This document shows, one piece after another, positions 27,844 through 39,307 of a stretch of 64,000 nucleotides of DNA. Every line of letters begins with the position of its first letter. The stretch's first letter is position 1. The translations under genes were made by a program, and so were the position numbers. Source of the DNA: Mayamaea pseudoterrestris (taxonomy: Eukaryota; Bacillariophyta; Bacillariophyceae; Sellaphorales; Sellaphoraceae); NCBI GenBank assembly GCA_027923505.1, contig BROI01000012.1, positions 496,001 to 560,000 on the forward strand, written 5' to 3'. Below the pieces are notes generated by a model that had not been told where the DNA came from, made no database searches, and saw nothing but the letters and a program-made list of their open reading frames with translations.

Positions 27844-30000
27844 TCAAAAGCCAACCTCGAGAGCAAGGAGGACGAGATCGTCCTTCTTTATGCGATCCGG
27901 CGCATCAACTCCATTCACTTCGAGAACCTCGCGAATGCCAGCCTTTGTCATGGCGTTCAGGGCCGCTTCGTACTTGCTGCAAAGCTTGCAGATCAAGTCG
28001 TATTTTTTGGAGTCGCTTCGCGCAGCGTAGTGAAAGCCTTCCTTCAACACCTGGTGTAGATCGCCCTTGGTCAACGTCTCGTAATTGCTGGGATCATAGC
28101 GAAAAACACCACCACCAAACTTTCCTGTACGACACGGGCGACCGCTGCGTTCCAAAGTCTCACGCCAATACTGCATGAGCTCGCACAAGTCGTAGCTATT
28201 CACTGTGTTGCGGCAACACATCTTGTATCCTTTGTATACCAGGTAGAGGGCGGCCATGGAGAGCGGTAGCGCGGTATTCGTAGGCGTCTTCATGGCAAAG
28301 CCAGTTCCCGAGGCAAGAGGCATCGTGCCGTTAAAACAAATGCCGTTGGCCGCAGCAGGGTCCACGACAATTGACATGTCCAACGAAGTAGGCGCTTCGG
28401 CGCCATTATTGTCATTCACCACTGTCAAATTAATTAACGCAAGCGCCTGACGCGCATCTTCGTTTTCATTTAGGTGTTCAACCATCCCATCTTCATTATC
28501 TGATGCGATCGCTGATCTATCATTGCCATTCGAGTCGAAATTCACGTCAACCAGACTCCTCGCGGTAAACTCAAACACTGGAGATGTCTGAAGCGCACCA
28601 TCGTCCTCGTCAATTGAAAATTCAACAACAACATTGTCGCCATCCTTTTCCAACAAATTCGTGCCAGAAACGTCAAATACCTCTTCAATATGATACATAG
28701 CCTCCTCTGGCCGCGGCATAATGTACGTCACTGGCGGAGTTACCGAAGTAGCGACTCCAAGTGAACCATTTTTGGGAGGCACGACTGAATCAATTGCATC
28801 CTTCGATACCTGTTTCTCCTGCTTGGGAGCAAGAGCACTATCTGGCGCGGCTTCGTTCAAAATGACCGGTTCCAATGTAGACTCCAAAGTGTCTTGTGCT
28901 CCGCGATCAGGATCTTTAAGCGAACAAATCGTAACGTCCTCAGTAATATCTTGGGCCATTGTCGCGAATGGGTAAGCAACAACTCGAGAATCACAATAAT
29001 CCGAGGCGGTGTAAGTAGGATCATTCACTACCTTGTTTGATTGTGGCTCGTCCTTGGCAAAAAAGTTGTCGCGTCGTTTTTGAGTCAAGTAGATTAAACC
29101 AGATGTAACGCTGCACACAGCCAGGCCAAAGATCATGCCGTAAGATCGCATCGTAGCATCTGGCATAGCCACTTCATCGTCGCCATGGGCTTCGTAATTA
29201 TTGTCATTACTGCCGTTGTTTCCAATGATTTCGGGATTCATAATGGTCAGCACTTGATTCGGTGGCATTAATGCTTCCAGCTGCTGCTCAAGAACGTCTG
29301 GGAGCGGCGCCATGTCGTCGGTAGTGTTACGAATGCCTCCAGCGCCACCATTTCCGGCGCGGTGATTCGTCGATTCTGTACCTGCACCGAGGTCGTCACT
29401 GTCATTATTCGCAGAAACAATTTCGGCGGCGACGTTGCTGTCGATCGTGGTCGTGTTGGTGCTGGCCTGGCACAAGTCGCCTTGGCAGTCGTAAGTGACT
29501 GTAAACGCGTCGGTTGGTGCATCCTTGGCTTGATCGGCATCTTCCATGGCGCTTGTAGAAGCAGTTTCAACGACGAAAACTACCTTCTTGCTCGTTGTGA
29601 TAGTCACGTCATCTTCGTTGCGCGCGTGATTAACGTTTTCGTCATCGGCGGACAGCGTTTCCTCCGCAGCCTTGTCGACCTGCGTACGATTGGTAGAAGT
29701 CACTTCCTTGGGTTCCGTATAGTCGTTCGTCTTGATCGGCGTCGTTTCAAGCATCAATGAGACTGTCTTGGTCGTCTCAATGCCCTTGCCACCTACTTGC
29801 TTGTCAATCTTGGTTGAAACAGTAGTCTTGGCAGTCGTGACAATGGGTCTTGTCGTTTGCTGCTGCGGCGGCAAGGCTTGGAGAATCGTCTTGCGCTGGT
29901 CGTTCGTCGTCGTCGAGTCAAGGTCTTGAGTGTCTTGATGAATGCTTGCGGCATCAAAAGGAAGCGTCGGAGCGGGCGTCGGTAGCGACATGATCATCAT
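27844..30000 (-). CDS. Acidic membrane protein with C-terminal SAP-like helices, unknown family
   Basis: The first ATG in frame is at 30000, giving 718 residues; the frame stays open upstream to 30180 without an ATG and includes a hydrophobic stretch (SLFSIAAIIPLLF), so an upstream exon supplying the true start is possible. Most of the protein is acidic, Thr/Asn/Asp-rich and disordered. A membrane helix lies in the middle (GMIFGLAVCSVTSGLIYL) and a weaker one further on (LPLSMAALYLVYKGY). The C-terminal 110 residues look folded: LTKGDLHQVLKEGFHYAA, YDLICKLCSKYEAALNAMT and RIKKDDLVLLALEVGF, the last resembling a helix-extension-helix (SAP/HeH) end. I do not recognise the family; an inner nuclear membrane or ER role would be a guess. 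Confidence 0.7.
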   Translation of the reverse strand: MMIMSLPTPAPTLPFDAASIHQDTQDLDSTTTNDQRKTILQALPPQQQTTRPIVTTAKTTVSTKIDKQVGGKGIETTKTVSLMLETTPIKTNDYTEPKEVTSTNRTQVDKAAEETLSADDENVNHARNEDDVTITTSKKVVFVVETASTSAMEDADQAKDAPTDAFTVTYDCQGDLCQASTNTTTIDSNVAAEIVSANNDSDDLGAGTESTNHRAGNGGAGGIRNTTDDMAPLPDVLEQQLEALMPPNQVLTIMNPEIIGNNGSNDNNYEAHGDDEVAMPDATMRSYGMIFGLAVCSVTSGLIYLTQKRRDNFFAKDEPQSNKVVNDPTYTASDYCDSRVVAYPFATMAQDITEDVTICSLKDPDRGAQDTLESTLEPVILNEAAPDSALAPKQEKQVSKDAIDSVVPPKNGSLGVATSVTPPVTYIMPRPEEAMYHIEEVFDVSGTNLLEKDGDNVVVEFSIDEDDGALQTSPVFEFTARSLVDVNFDSNGNDRSAIASDNEDGMVEHLNENEDARQALALINLTVVNDNNGAEAPTSLDMSIVVDPAAANGICFNGTMPLASGTGFAMKTPTNTALPLSMAALYLVYKGYKMCCRNTVNSYDLCELMQYWRETLERSGRPCRTGKFGGGVFRYDPSNYETLTKGDLHQVLKEGFHYAARSDSKKYDLICKLCSKYEAALNAMTKAGIREVLEVNGVDAPDRIKKDDLVLLALEVGF

Positions 30001-33000
30001 GGTGTCAGCTTGTTCTTGTCGTGAGTGGAAAAGCAATGGAATGATTGCGGCAATAGAAAATAATGACGAGAAGAATCGAGAGCGACCGATCCCAAGCAGT
30101 CGTAAAACGTTTCGAGACCGGCATCGCCATACAAGACTATTGTTTAAGGTAGGAGGTGCGGTCCAAGTTTGGTCGAGCAAGACGAGCGTTGATTCATCGC
30201 TCGTTCAGTCACGCGCAAACTTTGCGAGAAATGACGAAATTGCGCCATGGTAGAGGCATCAATGACGGATATTGTTGTCCTCTAAGACCTTTATTAAGTC
30301 AAAATGAGAGAAGGGAAAGGCGCATCGTTGAAGGATCGATTGATTATCATGGTTGAGCGAGACGACGATGCATCGCCGGCGTGGACAGAATGTCGCAGCA
30401 GCATAGCTTTAATACCTGTGCGACTTTACTGATCGAAAATGGCATGATGATGGCATAACAAAACGAGATGCTTTTCTTCACCACCGCATACCATTGCTGT
30501 TGCTCAAGTAGAGAGTATTCTAAGAACAACAAGGGCTGTAGCTGCGTAGACAATGTGGGCCAAGGGGGCTCATGAACGGAAGTGATTGATTTGGTTGTCG
30601 AGGCGCATACTCGAGCATTAGCTCCTTAAGCTGTTAACTACAACCTACAACTCCTCCCTGCTTGGGAGCCTGGGGTTGTTTCGTCGTCAGATGAGCGACG
30701 TATGCTCCGTAAACTCCATCAGAGTTATAATGAAGTAAAGAATGCGGCAAACTCAGTCAGAGTCAAGTTTGGCGTCGTCGTCGTCGTCATCATCCTTCAA
30801 TGAAAGTCATGCCGATCCATTCTATTAAGGCATGCAGCAATTTCATCGGCCATCACAATGACGAACAAACTTCGGCTTGATCGGAGCGATTGGATTGAGC
30901 TGTGACCCATTTCTACCGGGTCGACGGCTGGTTGGCCGTTGATGCGACTTTGCATCGCGAATGTGTCAGACGCTGGCATTGGAATCGCTTCATTTCTTGG
31001 CGACACAAGACACAAGCGTGATATGGACGCGCGGATAGGCAACTTTTACAAGATGCGAGGCATCAACCTCGGTTCGAAAGTGTATTTTTTTATAAAAAAA
31101 AATTGGGTCACTTGGACCCTGATTAACAGTAAGAGAAGTGCGTGCGAGGCAATCCTTGAATTTGACAAGCCATTGTCTTTTCTTGGAGAAAAGGCGGTTT
31201 TGCGTTGGATATGCTTATATGAGGCCAAGATAGTGCATGATGCTGATGCTGTATCCCGGTCTTACAGAATATAATGATACGACGAATGTCGCCGGTGTAA
31301 ACTCAGCTTACTGTTAGTTGCGGGTACCGTATATACATGGCAATCAACCGGCAGAAGGGCCAAACAGAACTATAAGACGCAGTGACGGTTGACAATATTT
31401 ACTGACTTTCACAAATTGCTGGAGAAAATCTACAGCTGTGTAAGTGCCATATCACCAAGCAGCTTCTGCGAATGGTTGGCGATAGCAAAACAAGCAGGCG
31501 GCGGACGAAGCGTAACCGAGAGTATTGATTCTGAAAATTATAGTATGATTGTCTTTTAAGTCTTCACATTGATATACTGAGGTTACATTATGCTCCTTCG
31601 ACACTTACTTAGTATCTATAAGCGCATGCAGAGTAACGAGCCGAAGACAGAATCCATTTACAAAAAGCATCCTCCAACATTGACATCAATGTCGGTTGTC
31701 CAATAGCAGATTCGAGGGTCGTGATTCGGCTGGTATGAACAGCACAGTGCACTAACGAGTCGAGTCGGTGATACGTCCAGCGTCATCAGAAAGGGACTCG
31801 TCGCGAAAATAAATCAGCGGACCATGCCATGTGACCCACCTGATTGCGCAGCTGACACGCCGAGTATAAATATCAGCGCTCGCTCGTTGAGCGGCAGTAG
31901 GCCCGATCGAAGGCTTTGAAAAAATGGCCATTGCTGTTTTCGAAATCGAGACGAGCTACGGTAGAAGGAAGCATAAAGCGGCCAGTGAAAATCAAACAAA
32001 TCCGTCCCCCATCTAGGCGAGAAAGCACCCGCGAGCATCATCCCAGCTGTTACATAAATGGATCGTTCGGTGGAGGGTGTCATGCTTGGCGTGTTGCATG
32101 TTGCTGCCGTGGACCTTACGCGTTTGAATTAGATATCCTTTGAACCTTGCTTCGGTGAAACTGTCAGCCTTAATTGGTGCCGTCGACTCAACAACGGCAG
32201 TGCTTTTAGCGCTTGACAGTAGACACCATATGGCGACTAAGCCGCGAGGACACTCGGTTTCTCGCCGATAATAATTTGGTGGCTGCTGGAGCAACATCAT
32301 CGTAGCTTGGGCTTTGCGTTACCTTCACGTTATTTGTGAGCGAACAGGCTAAACTTTGAGACACCAAACTCGTGGTAGTCTCAGTCATCTCCACTCGCCT
32401 TTGAAGCGACCAAACTAAGTGCCATGTTTCTCATTGACTGTGAGGACAGCCGCAACACTAGTGCACATTTTCTATTCGCCTCGCACACTCGATCTTGCCG
32501 CAAATCAGTTATACATTGCTGTCAACCGCGACCGAAGCTAAAGCTCTCACATTTGTACGGGAGATTTTCCTCGTCTCAGTCTTCTAGGCGACAGTCGTGA
32601 CCGCTGGTCTGCCGCTTGTTCGACGCAGGTGACTTCAATGCCGATGGCAGCCAGTTGCATCAACTGAAGAGAGACGCGTAATTATTCGTTGCGCCAAGCT
32701 CAACGCCGTTGTTAAAAGTAACCTTTGGCATCGGCCACCAAGAAACATACGATTCATGCGGTGACAACTTATGTCAAAGCAACACCAGTCAACGGCTCTA
32801 CCTACTGGCGATTCATCGGTCGGCCAAAGCACAAAACGCTGGGCACCTTTTCCTAAACACACCAAACTGTTATATTATGAAGGCGAGCCATATAAATCCT
32901 GGCGAATTTAAGCTCAAGTCAGTCCACCAAGTGATTGAATCATTATCGAAATTTGTCGGTAAATGCAATAGTTTGCGAGGCGTGTTACTCGCTGACCAAC

Positions 33001-36000
33001 TCCTACTAGCTCATCATTGCGGATTGCTGACTTGATTTTGCTTTTCCAAGCACGACACTCTCTATTCGTCCCTCCCAATTCATAAGAGTCGCTGTCGTGA
33101 TTGTTTTGCCACATGATGCAGTGTCTTGCTGTGAGCAACAATTGCGTAACTACTTTGGGAAGCTGCGTCCGTGTCTACGATGCAGCGGTACAATACATGG
33201 AGTGCTTGCTCTATCGTTTCCAATCATCATATCAAGAGAGTCGTAAATGGTTTTATAAAAATGCAAGTCGTCTGCTATTGTTGGCGCAATATCTTATCGT
33301 TGAGAAGCAGGATTATCGCAATCGTTTTATCCTCGATTGCATCTGCACGAGCTCCATTTAAATCGGCGGCATGGACAACTTTTAGCATAAATTAGATAGT
33401 CGAACAACCAAAGTTGCAGTTTTGCGCATCGTCTCTCACGCAGACGTTTACTCGTGTCGCTTGTATAGTTGCGGGTCAAGGATTTCTAGCCGCATTATCC
33501 TAATCTCAAAATCGGTGTCACTACCAATTGTATCCCCCGTCAAGAGACCGATGTCAACAAGTCATGCATTGGTCGCCCGTACTATTGAGCAAGTCGCTGC
33601 ATAGTAACGCCTGGTAACACGTTCGCAAGTAAGCGTGACAGACCAACACCTTGTAGAATCCACCGCGGCAGATTGACTTTTTGCAGCTCCAAAGAATCGT
33701 CAAGAATCAACAGGCGCCGTCTCCTCACCTGTCTTTGAAACATGCTTATCGGCCGTTGGCGATATTCGGTGGGAATAAAATAAGGCTCGTCGCCTCGAGG
33801 AAGCCATCTGTGCCTTGGTAGAAAGCCCGATTCTCGCCCGAGTAGGTGCCCGCTCGCCCGATACGATCTTATAAATGGTTTACTTGCCACAGAAACCCTT
33901 GCAAGGGCATAAGCCGTGCAATGCTCGCCAAATCGTCAACCGCACTCGAACGTCCGCTAGTTTAAAAGGGGGTAAATTTAGGTTTCTGCCACGCGGCACC
34001 GAAAGGTTTTGCTCCACATTAATTGCTACTTTGTTTAAGCAGTATGGGCATCGATGCGAACGTTTCGCAGCACGGCTGCTGCTCTTTCTTTAACATTTTC
34101 TCCCTCTTCGCCGGCAATCCTAAAACATTAACTGAAACCAGGCTAATAAATCCAAAGCACGCCGAGTGCCGGCAACAGTTACACCTCATGATTATGACTC
34201 GCATTGGTCGGTAAGCGAGGGGCAAGAGCAATACGTGGACTCCTAATCAGATACACTCAGACATCGAAACCAACTCCAGCCTTCTGAAACAGTTTCAATA
34301 TAAAGTCGATGAGTACTTGCTTGCACCGACTGTCGATCATGGTACAGCCACTCGATACCAGGCCTTGATCAGATTCCATTGGGATATCGTCGGGCTAATG
34401 GATGCATGCCTTGTCTCGCCGTATTTTCACCACTCATCTGTATAATCGCATCGTAATGTCGCGATAGTTTATTGCGCGAGATTAAAGTAGTAGGATCTCT
34501 CCAGAGATGCTCCACGAAATTGATTGTATAAATGTGGACTTTTCGTTCCTGTTCCAAAAGTTGTTAAAGACTACATGTTTGCGTATAGCAGTAGCCCCTT
34601 GTTTGGCTCGCCGCAAAGTTAGTTGCTTTAGATGTCCAAAGGAGATCAACAACAGCACTTTTGGAGTGTCTTTACTATATGTCGCTGCTGACAGCCAGCA
34701 CAAAATCCTCCATCTTCGACGCAATTTGTATTCATGAATACCAGCTGTAGCGCTTCAGGTCGGTCGCGAAGTAATGTCGCCTGCTGCTCAGCGTTCTTAT
34801 GTGTATTGCCTCCGGCTCATTATAATCCAAGGCAGTAAGAATGCAGTATTGGCCAAACCAGTAGCTACGATACAGTCCACCGTCCCATCTCTCGGCAAAT
34901 GTCTGTGCATATCTTGTGCATGCTATTCAGTCGCCGGAACCCTCGTCGCGCAGGAACAGTAGCTGCAAGAGCTTTCACTCAACGTATAGCGCATAATCAT
35001 TGCTAGCCTATCGATATGATATAGCATGCTGCGTCTCCATGGTTCAGATCGTAAGAACAACAGTGCCCAAAGGATGTATGTCCGAGGAAAAGTTGAACCA
35101 CTTTCCACAGTTAAAATTCGTCCGAGACTCGCCGCCACTCAATCGATCCTCGGCTTCGAAAAGTTCGTGCAACATGTCTCGTCATGTGAATTGTCAAGTA
35201 TAAAGGAATGTAGATTGTCGACTTGTTGATTGCTGACTGTTCTCACCATCTATATGCAGACGAAAAGCAAATTCGACTCTCAAAAAGCCCTTCGTTTCGC
35301 TTAATGCTTCATTATAGCTAGTACCACAAATCTTTATTAAATGTAGTTCCGTAACAATATGCACGGGCCCGTAGTTCATTGTTTTTCCATCGTGTTGTAG
35401 CCTTTCTCGGTGCACGCGACACGCGACATCTAGCGCACCTTGACACCACAGATAGCTTGAACAAGCCTCAATGCAGCTTGAAACATTATAATGCGCCAAA
35501 CTGTGAAGAGTAGTATTGCGCTCTCGGCAAGAATGTGACGAGCGACGAGCAAACGACGAAAGCAAATGGAGGAACATGCAAGAGTTTCGCTTCTGCACTG
35601 TTGCACCGCCCATGCCACGAGCGACGCGCACCCAAGGGCCAGCTACTCATTGTCGAGGCAGCCCGTTTAAAAACTCGTGAAGCAAGTACACCAACTTGCC
35701 AAGTTCGTTAATCGATGCAATTTAAGCGCCAGCGAATCTTACTTGTCGTGGTCAGTCATCTTGATGAGTCTGTTGACCGCTATTTCAATTTGCGAGAATC
35801 TTTTCTTTCGCTATAGTCAAGTGTTATTCAAGCCGATTGAGCATTTTAGCAGAAGCAAGGCCACTTATCTAGCTTTCTCGTCGCTTCCCTCATTTTTTGC
35901 ATTCTCCATGGCATGGATTGGATGCGTTCTGTCGTCGTCGACCCCCATCGTCGGCACGAGCAATGTCGCAGCGCCATTACCCCGGAGGCTCGAAGGCCGC

Positions 36001-36121
36001 ACCGCACGAGAGCATCACAATGGCGCTTCGAGCCGTTGAAATACCGTACCGGTAGGCAACAAGACAACAACGAGACGACGAGAGCATTGTCCTACTTTTG
36101 CAATCACTTCAATACTCCATC
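30001..36121. other. Gene-poor block of about 6 kb
   Basis: No open frame here exceeds about 150 codons and none shows a domain I recognise. It contains short GTC/ATC repeats near 30772-30795, an A/T run at 31085-31101, and several TATAAA-like words (for example near 31865, 32890, 33253 and 33870). Some short frames on the minus strand between 33582-33890 and 34369-34724 have fairly protein-like composition and could be decayed gene or transposon remnants, but I could not identify any. No tRNA or rRNA was found by eye. A TACCGGTA copy at 36047-36054 marks the right end, next to the AP-4 gene. Confidence 0.4.
36047..36054. promoter_or_regulatory. TACCGGTA palindrome upstream of the AP-4 mu start
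   Basis: An exact palindrome within GTACCGGTAGGC, ending 67 bp before the ATG at 36122, the same spacing as at 10022 and 57737. Confidence 0.4.
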
Positions 36122-37732
36122 ATGATTCGCAATTTTTTCGTTCTGAGTCCCCGCGGCGATACAATCATTGCCAAGCTCTATCGCAACGACAAGCGCGAAG
36201 GAGCGCACGAGCGGACGCACACGGAGGCTCTCTTTCGGCGCATCAAGTTTTGGGATGACTTGCAGGGTTCCAATAATGACAATGATAGCGATGGGACATT
36301 TGAAGGGAGTGAATTTGTCAATGGAATGAATAATAATAACATCAGCAATGGAGAAGGAGGAGGAGGCGATGGCACAGCTACGAGTAATGGCGGCACGGAA
36401 CACACGACTCTTTCCAAAAAGCGAACGGGAGATGCTCCTCCAGTACTCATGATGCCAGACGGCTTTACATACTTTTACATTAAGCGCAATGGACTCATTT
36501 TTGGAGCGTCCTCGGCGAGGAATGTTTCGCCCAATACAGTCTTGGAGGTATGTAAGATGTGCAGAGCGAGAATGTTTATTAGTTTCGAGCCATGAGGAAT
36601 CATCTACTCATTTACTAACATCCCTCTTTATTTTACACAGCTCCTTGCCACCATTGCCAGAATATTCAAAGACTACTGCGGAACACTATCGGAGGAAGCG
36701 CTCCGCAAAAATTTCATCCTTTGCTACGAATTACTCGATGAAATGATTGACTACGGCTATCCTCAAGTTACTCGGACGGACAATTTAAAGAGTTTCGTTT
36801 ACAATGAACCAATTGTTGTTGAAGCAAGCAGTCTTTCAAATTCAGCGAGTAGCATCAACCCCAAGACGGCTTCGGCCAGTGCTGTGCATAAGCCAGTCAT
36901 TGCGTCCGTCAATGCCACTGGACGTAGCTTGGCCACGACGCAAAATAATGAAATCTTTGTTGATATTTTGGAAAGACTCAATGTCGTCTTTAGCAATAAC
37001 GGGTATGTGTTGAACAGTACCATTGACGGATGCATTCAAATGAAGAGCTACTTGGCCGGGAACCCTGAACTGCGACTCGCGTTGAACGAGGATTTGGTCG
37101 TTGGTCGAGACGGTGGCCGCTATGGATCAGTCACAGTGGACGACATGAATTTCAACGACTGCGTCAACTTGATGGAGTGGGAGTCGGCTCGTACACTTTC
37201 ATTTATTCCACCTGACGGAGAGTTTAACGTATTGTCATATCGCATTACTGGAGAGTTTCCACCGCCCTTTCGAATCTTTCCCAGCTTTGAAGAGACGGAA
37301 CCGAAGAAGGTGGAAGTCACGTTACTTATCCGAGCCGACATGGCTGGCAACCACTTTGGCGCCAATGTTATTGTTGAAATGAGACTCCCAAAGGCGGCAG
37401 TTTCGGCGTCATGCAGTCTCATGTCGGCGCCAGGAACTGGCCATGCCAGCGCCGAGTTTGTCGCTAGCGAGAACAAGATTGTTTGGACCATGAAAAAGTT
37501 TACCGGCGGCACGGAGCAAACCATGCGTGCCAAGATCTCCCTGGATCGGCCATGCACGACGCAGGTTCGCACCGAGTTTGGACCAATTAACATGTGTTTC
37601 GAAATACCAATGTATAATGTTTCAAACCTGCAGGTGCGGTACTTGCGAGTAGCGGAACACATGGTGGGATACACGCCGTATCGATGGGTTCGCTACGTGA
37701 CGCAGAGTACATCGTATGTTTGTCGATTGTAA
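36122..37732 (+). CDS. AP4M1: AP-4 adaptor complex mu subunit
   Basis: Two exons (36122-36547 and 36641-37732; 93-nt intron, GTATGT...TTTACACAG) encode about 505 residues. The N-terminal longin-type domain starts MIRNFFVLSPRGDTIIAKLY and continues GFTYFYIKRNGLIFGASS and NVSPNTVLE, then across the intron LLATIARIFKDYCGTLSEEA, NFILCYELLDEMIDYGYPQ: the mu-adaptin pattern, closest to AP-4 mu in my judgement. The C-terminal mu homology domain (about 215-505) includes FIPPDGEFNVLSYRITG and the last-strand region VRYLRVAEHMVGYTPYRWVRY. It selects cargo with Tyr-based signals at the trans-Golgi network. A roughly 45-residue Asn/Asp/Gly-rich insert in the longin domain makes it longer than usual. AP-1 to AP-3 mu are less likely alternatives. 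Confidence 0.88.
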
Positions 37733-38948
37733 AAAGTGGAGGCGACATGGGTCGTTATTGGGAACGGAGGGAGTAGATGGCGACGGTCGTACAGCATCAA
37801 TCGGTTGGAACGTTATAAACTTTGTGAATGATACTACCTGTACGCAGATACATTCTCATTGTACATCTACCTCTTTCAAAAGCAATACTAGTAGCTACGG
37901 CAGAAGTGACAGAGCGTGTTCGCTGGCGGTCTGTTTACTTACTTTCAATGATGCAATACTACGAACCGCAGGCAACGACTGTTTGAAACTGCATGGTACA
38001 ATAAAGGTAGCATCTCTACATACTTGTCCAATAAATTAAAGCATACGCATGTTTGATGAAAGCTTTTGCTATGTGTGCAAGGTATACTACATTCGCCCAT
38101 AGAGAGCAGGTGGATTATCATTTGGCAACCTGTTGGTGCGCTTTTGATCATGTACCGGTAGCTCGGCGAGACATCAACTGGAGAAGCCAGTGCAAATAGC
38201 AAACGACAGCACAGTAGACTACCAGTGCTTAATTGTAGCTCTCCGATCCGAATAGTCCGTCCTCATGAAATCTTCGTCATCGACAAGACCAAGCGTCGTC
38301 TCAAGCAGATCATTCAACAACAACGCTACCTTTTCTTCGACCTTCTTCTGACATGTATCATAAGATGCCCTGCATCTTCATGAATGCACCAATCTTCAAA
38401 ACTGCGCCGCGTCAGTGACAAACGACTCACTTGAGCGCTGGAGGATCGAGTATTCTTACCCCAGCGTGTTGACGCCGACATTACTTTTTGTTGCCAGTTA
38501 TATAAGTTATGTCATCCCTGCGTCCCCAACTGATATGAAACATACAGGAAGCTCATCGTCAACGACAGTCGCATTCATGTGCCTCAATGGCGTAAAGTTT
38601 GACTTGATTTGTCGACAGCAACCGCCTCATTGCTCGAGCTGCTTGGCAGTTCAAGGCGTTAAATCACGTACCAGCACATCACCACTTCCATGGTCGTTGA
38701 CATCTTCGCAGTCTCCAGCGGGTCAAGCACAACGATCAGTTGGTTCCCCCAGGATCTCCGCAACGTTTCTGGTTGAGGTGCAACGGGCACCTCTACGATA
38801 GGGGCTATATTCATTGAGTACCGCAGCTGACGATTTTTGAAATTTCGACTTGTCACAGTGCTGCTGTTTATGGCTAAACTTTTCAACAGCAAGCGAGGTG
38901 AGCGAACGGAATGTCGTCGTTTGTCACGTTCCTTCCGAAGATACCTTG
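37733..38948. other. Intergenic region after AP-4 mu
   Basis: About 1.2 kb with no convincing gene. A 129-codon open frame at 38415-38801 has Ser/Thr/Pro-rich composition but no domain or signal. One TACCGGTA palindrome lies at 38153-38160. Confidence 0.4.
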
Positions 38949-38970
38949 TGACGTAAGACTCATATATAAA
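38949..38970 (+). promoter_or_regulatory. CRE-like TGACGTAA site and TATA box of the silaffin-like gene
   Basis: TGACGTAA at 38949-38956, preceded by CCTTG as at the junctions of the 42-bp repeats, is followed 6 bp later by a TATA box (TATATAAA, 38963-38970). The start codon is 338 bp further on. A donor-like ACA|GTAAGT at 39089 and an acceptor-like ATATCCAG ending at 39279 would remove a 191-nt 5'-UTR intron, leaving a short leader. That intron is inferred. Confidence 0.5.
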
Positions 38971-39307
38971 TATATCCGGCAACGAATACGAGGCACTTTT
39001 CGCGGCGTCGCGCGAACGCGTGTTTTCCTCGTCGCAAAATCAAACCGATCCTTCATTATTTTGATTGCCTTGCACCTTTGCAGTAACAGTAAGTCGACGC
39101 TTGTATGCAGCTGAGAATAGAGAGTCATGGAAGCGACAGAGCAGTACTCGTAGCACCAGCGAGAGGATGCAATGCAGCTTCTCCTCACATAATTGCTTTG
39201 CGAGGAAGGACGTCTCGTTCATCGATGAATAATTTCTTTACTCACTTCGTATGTCTTTATCGTTTACAAACATATCCAGAACATACACTCAACAATACAC
39301 TTTAATC

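Noticed and set aside
31000-31100. tRNA-like GGTTCGAAA box followed by a T run
   Set aside because: No matching A box and the would-be T-arm does not pair.
32624-32690. GDFNADG motif suggestive of an endonuclease of a LINE-type element
   Set aside because: The frame is open for only a few codons and no other endonuclease or polymerase motif is nearby.
38415-38801. 129-codon open frame before the silaffin-like gene
   Set aside because: Composition is plain Ser/Thr/Pro-rich, no domain, no TATA-type or splice support; could be chance.
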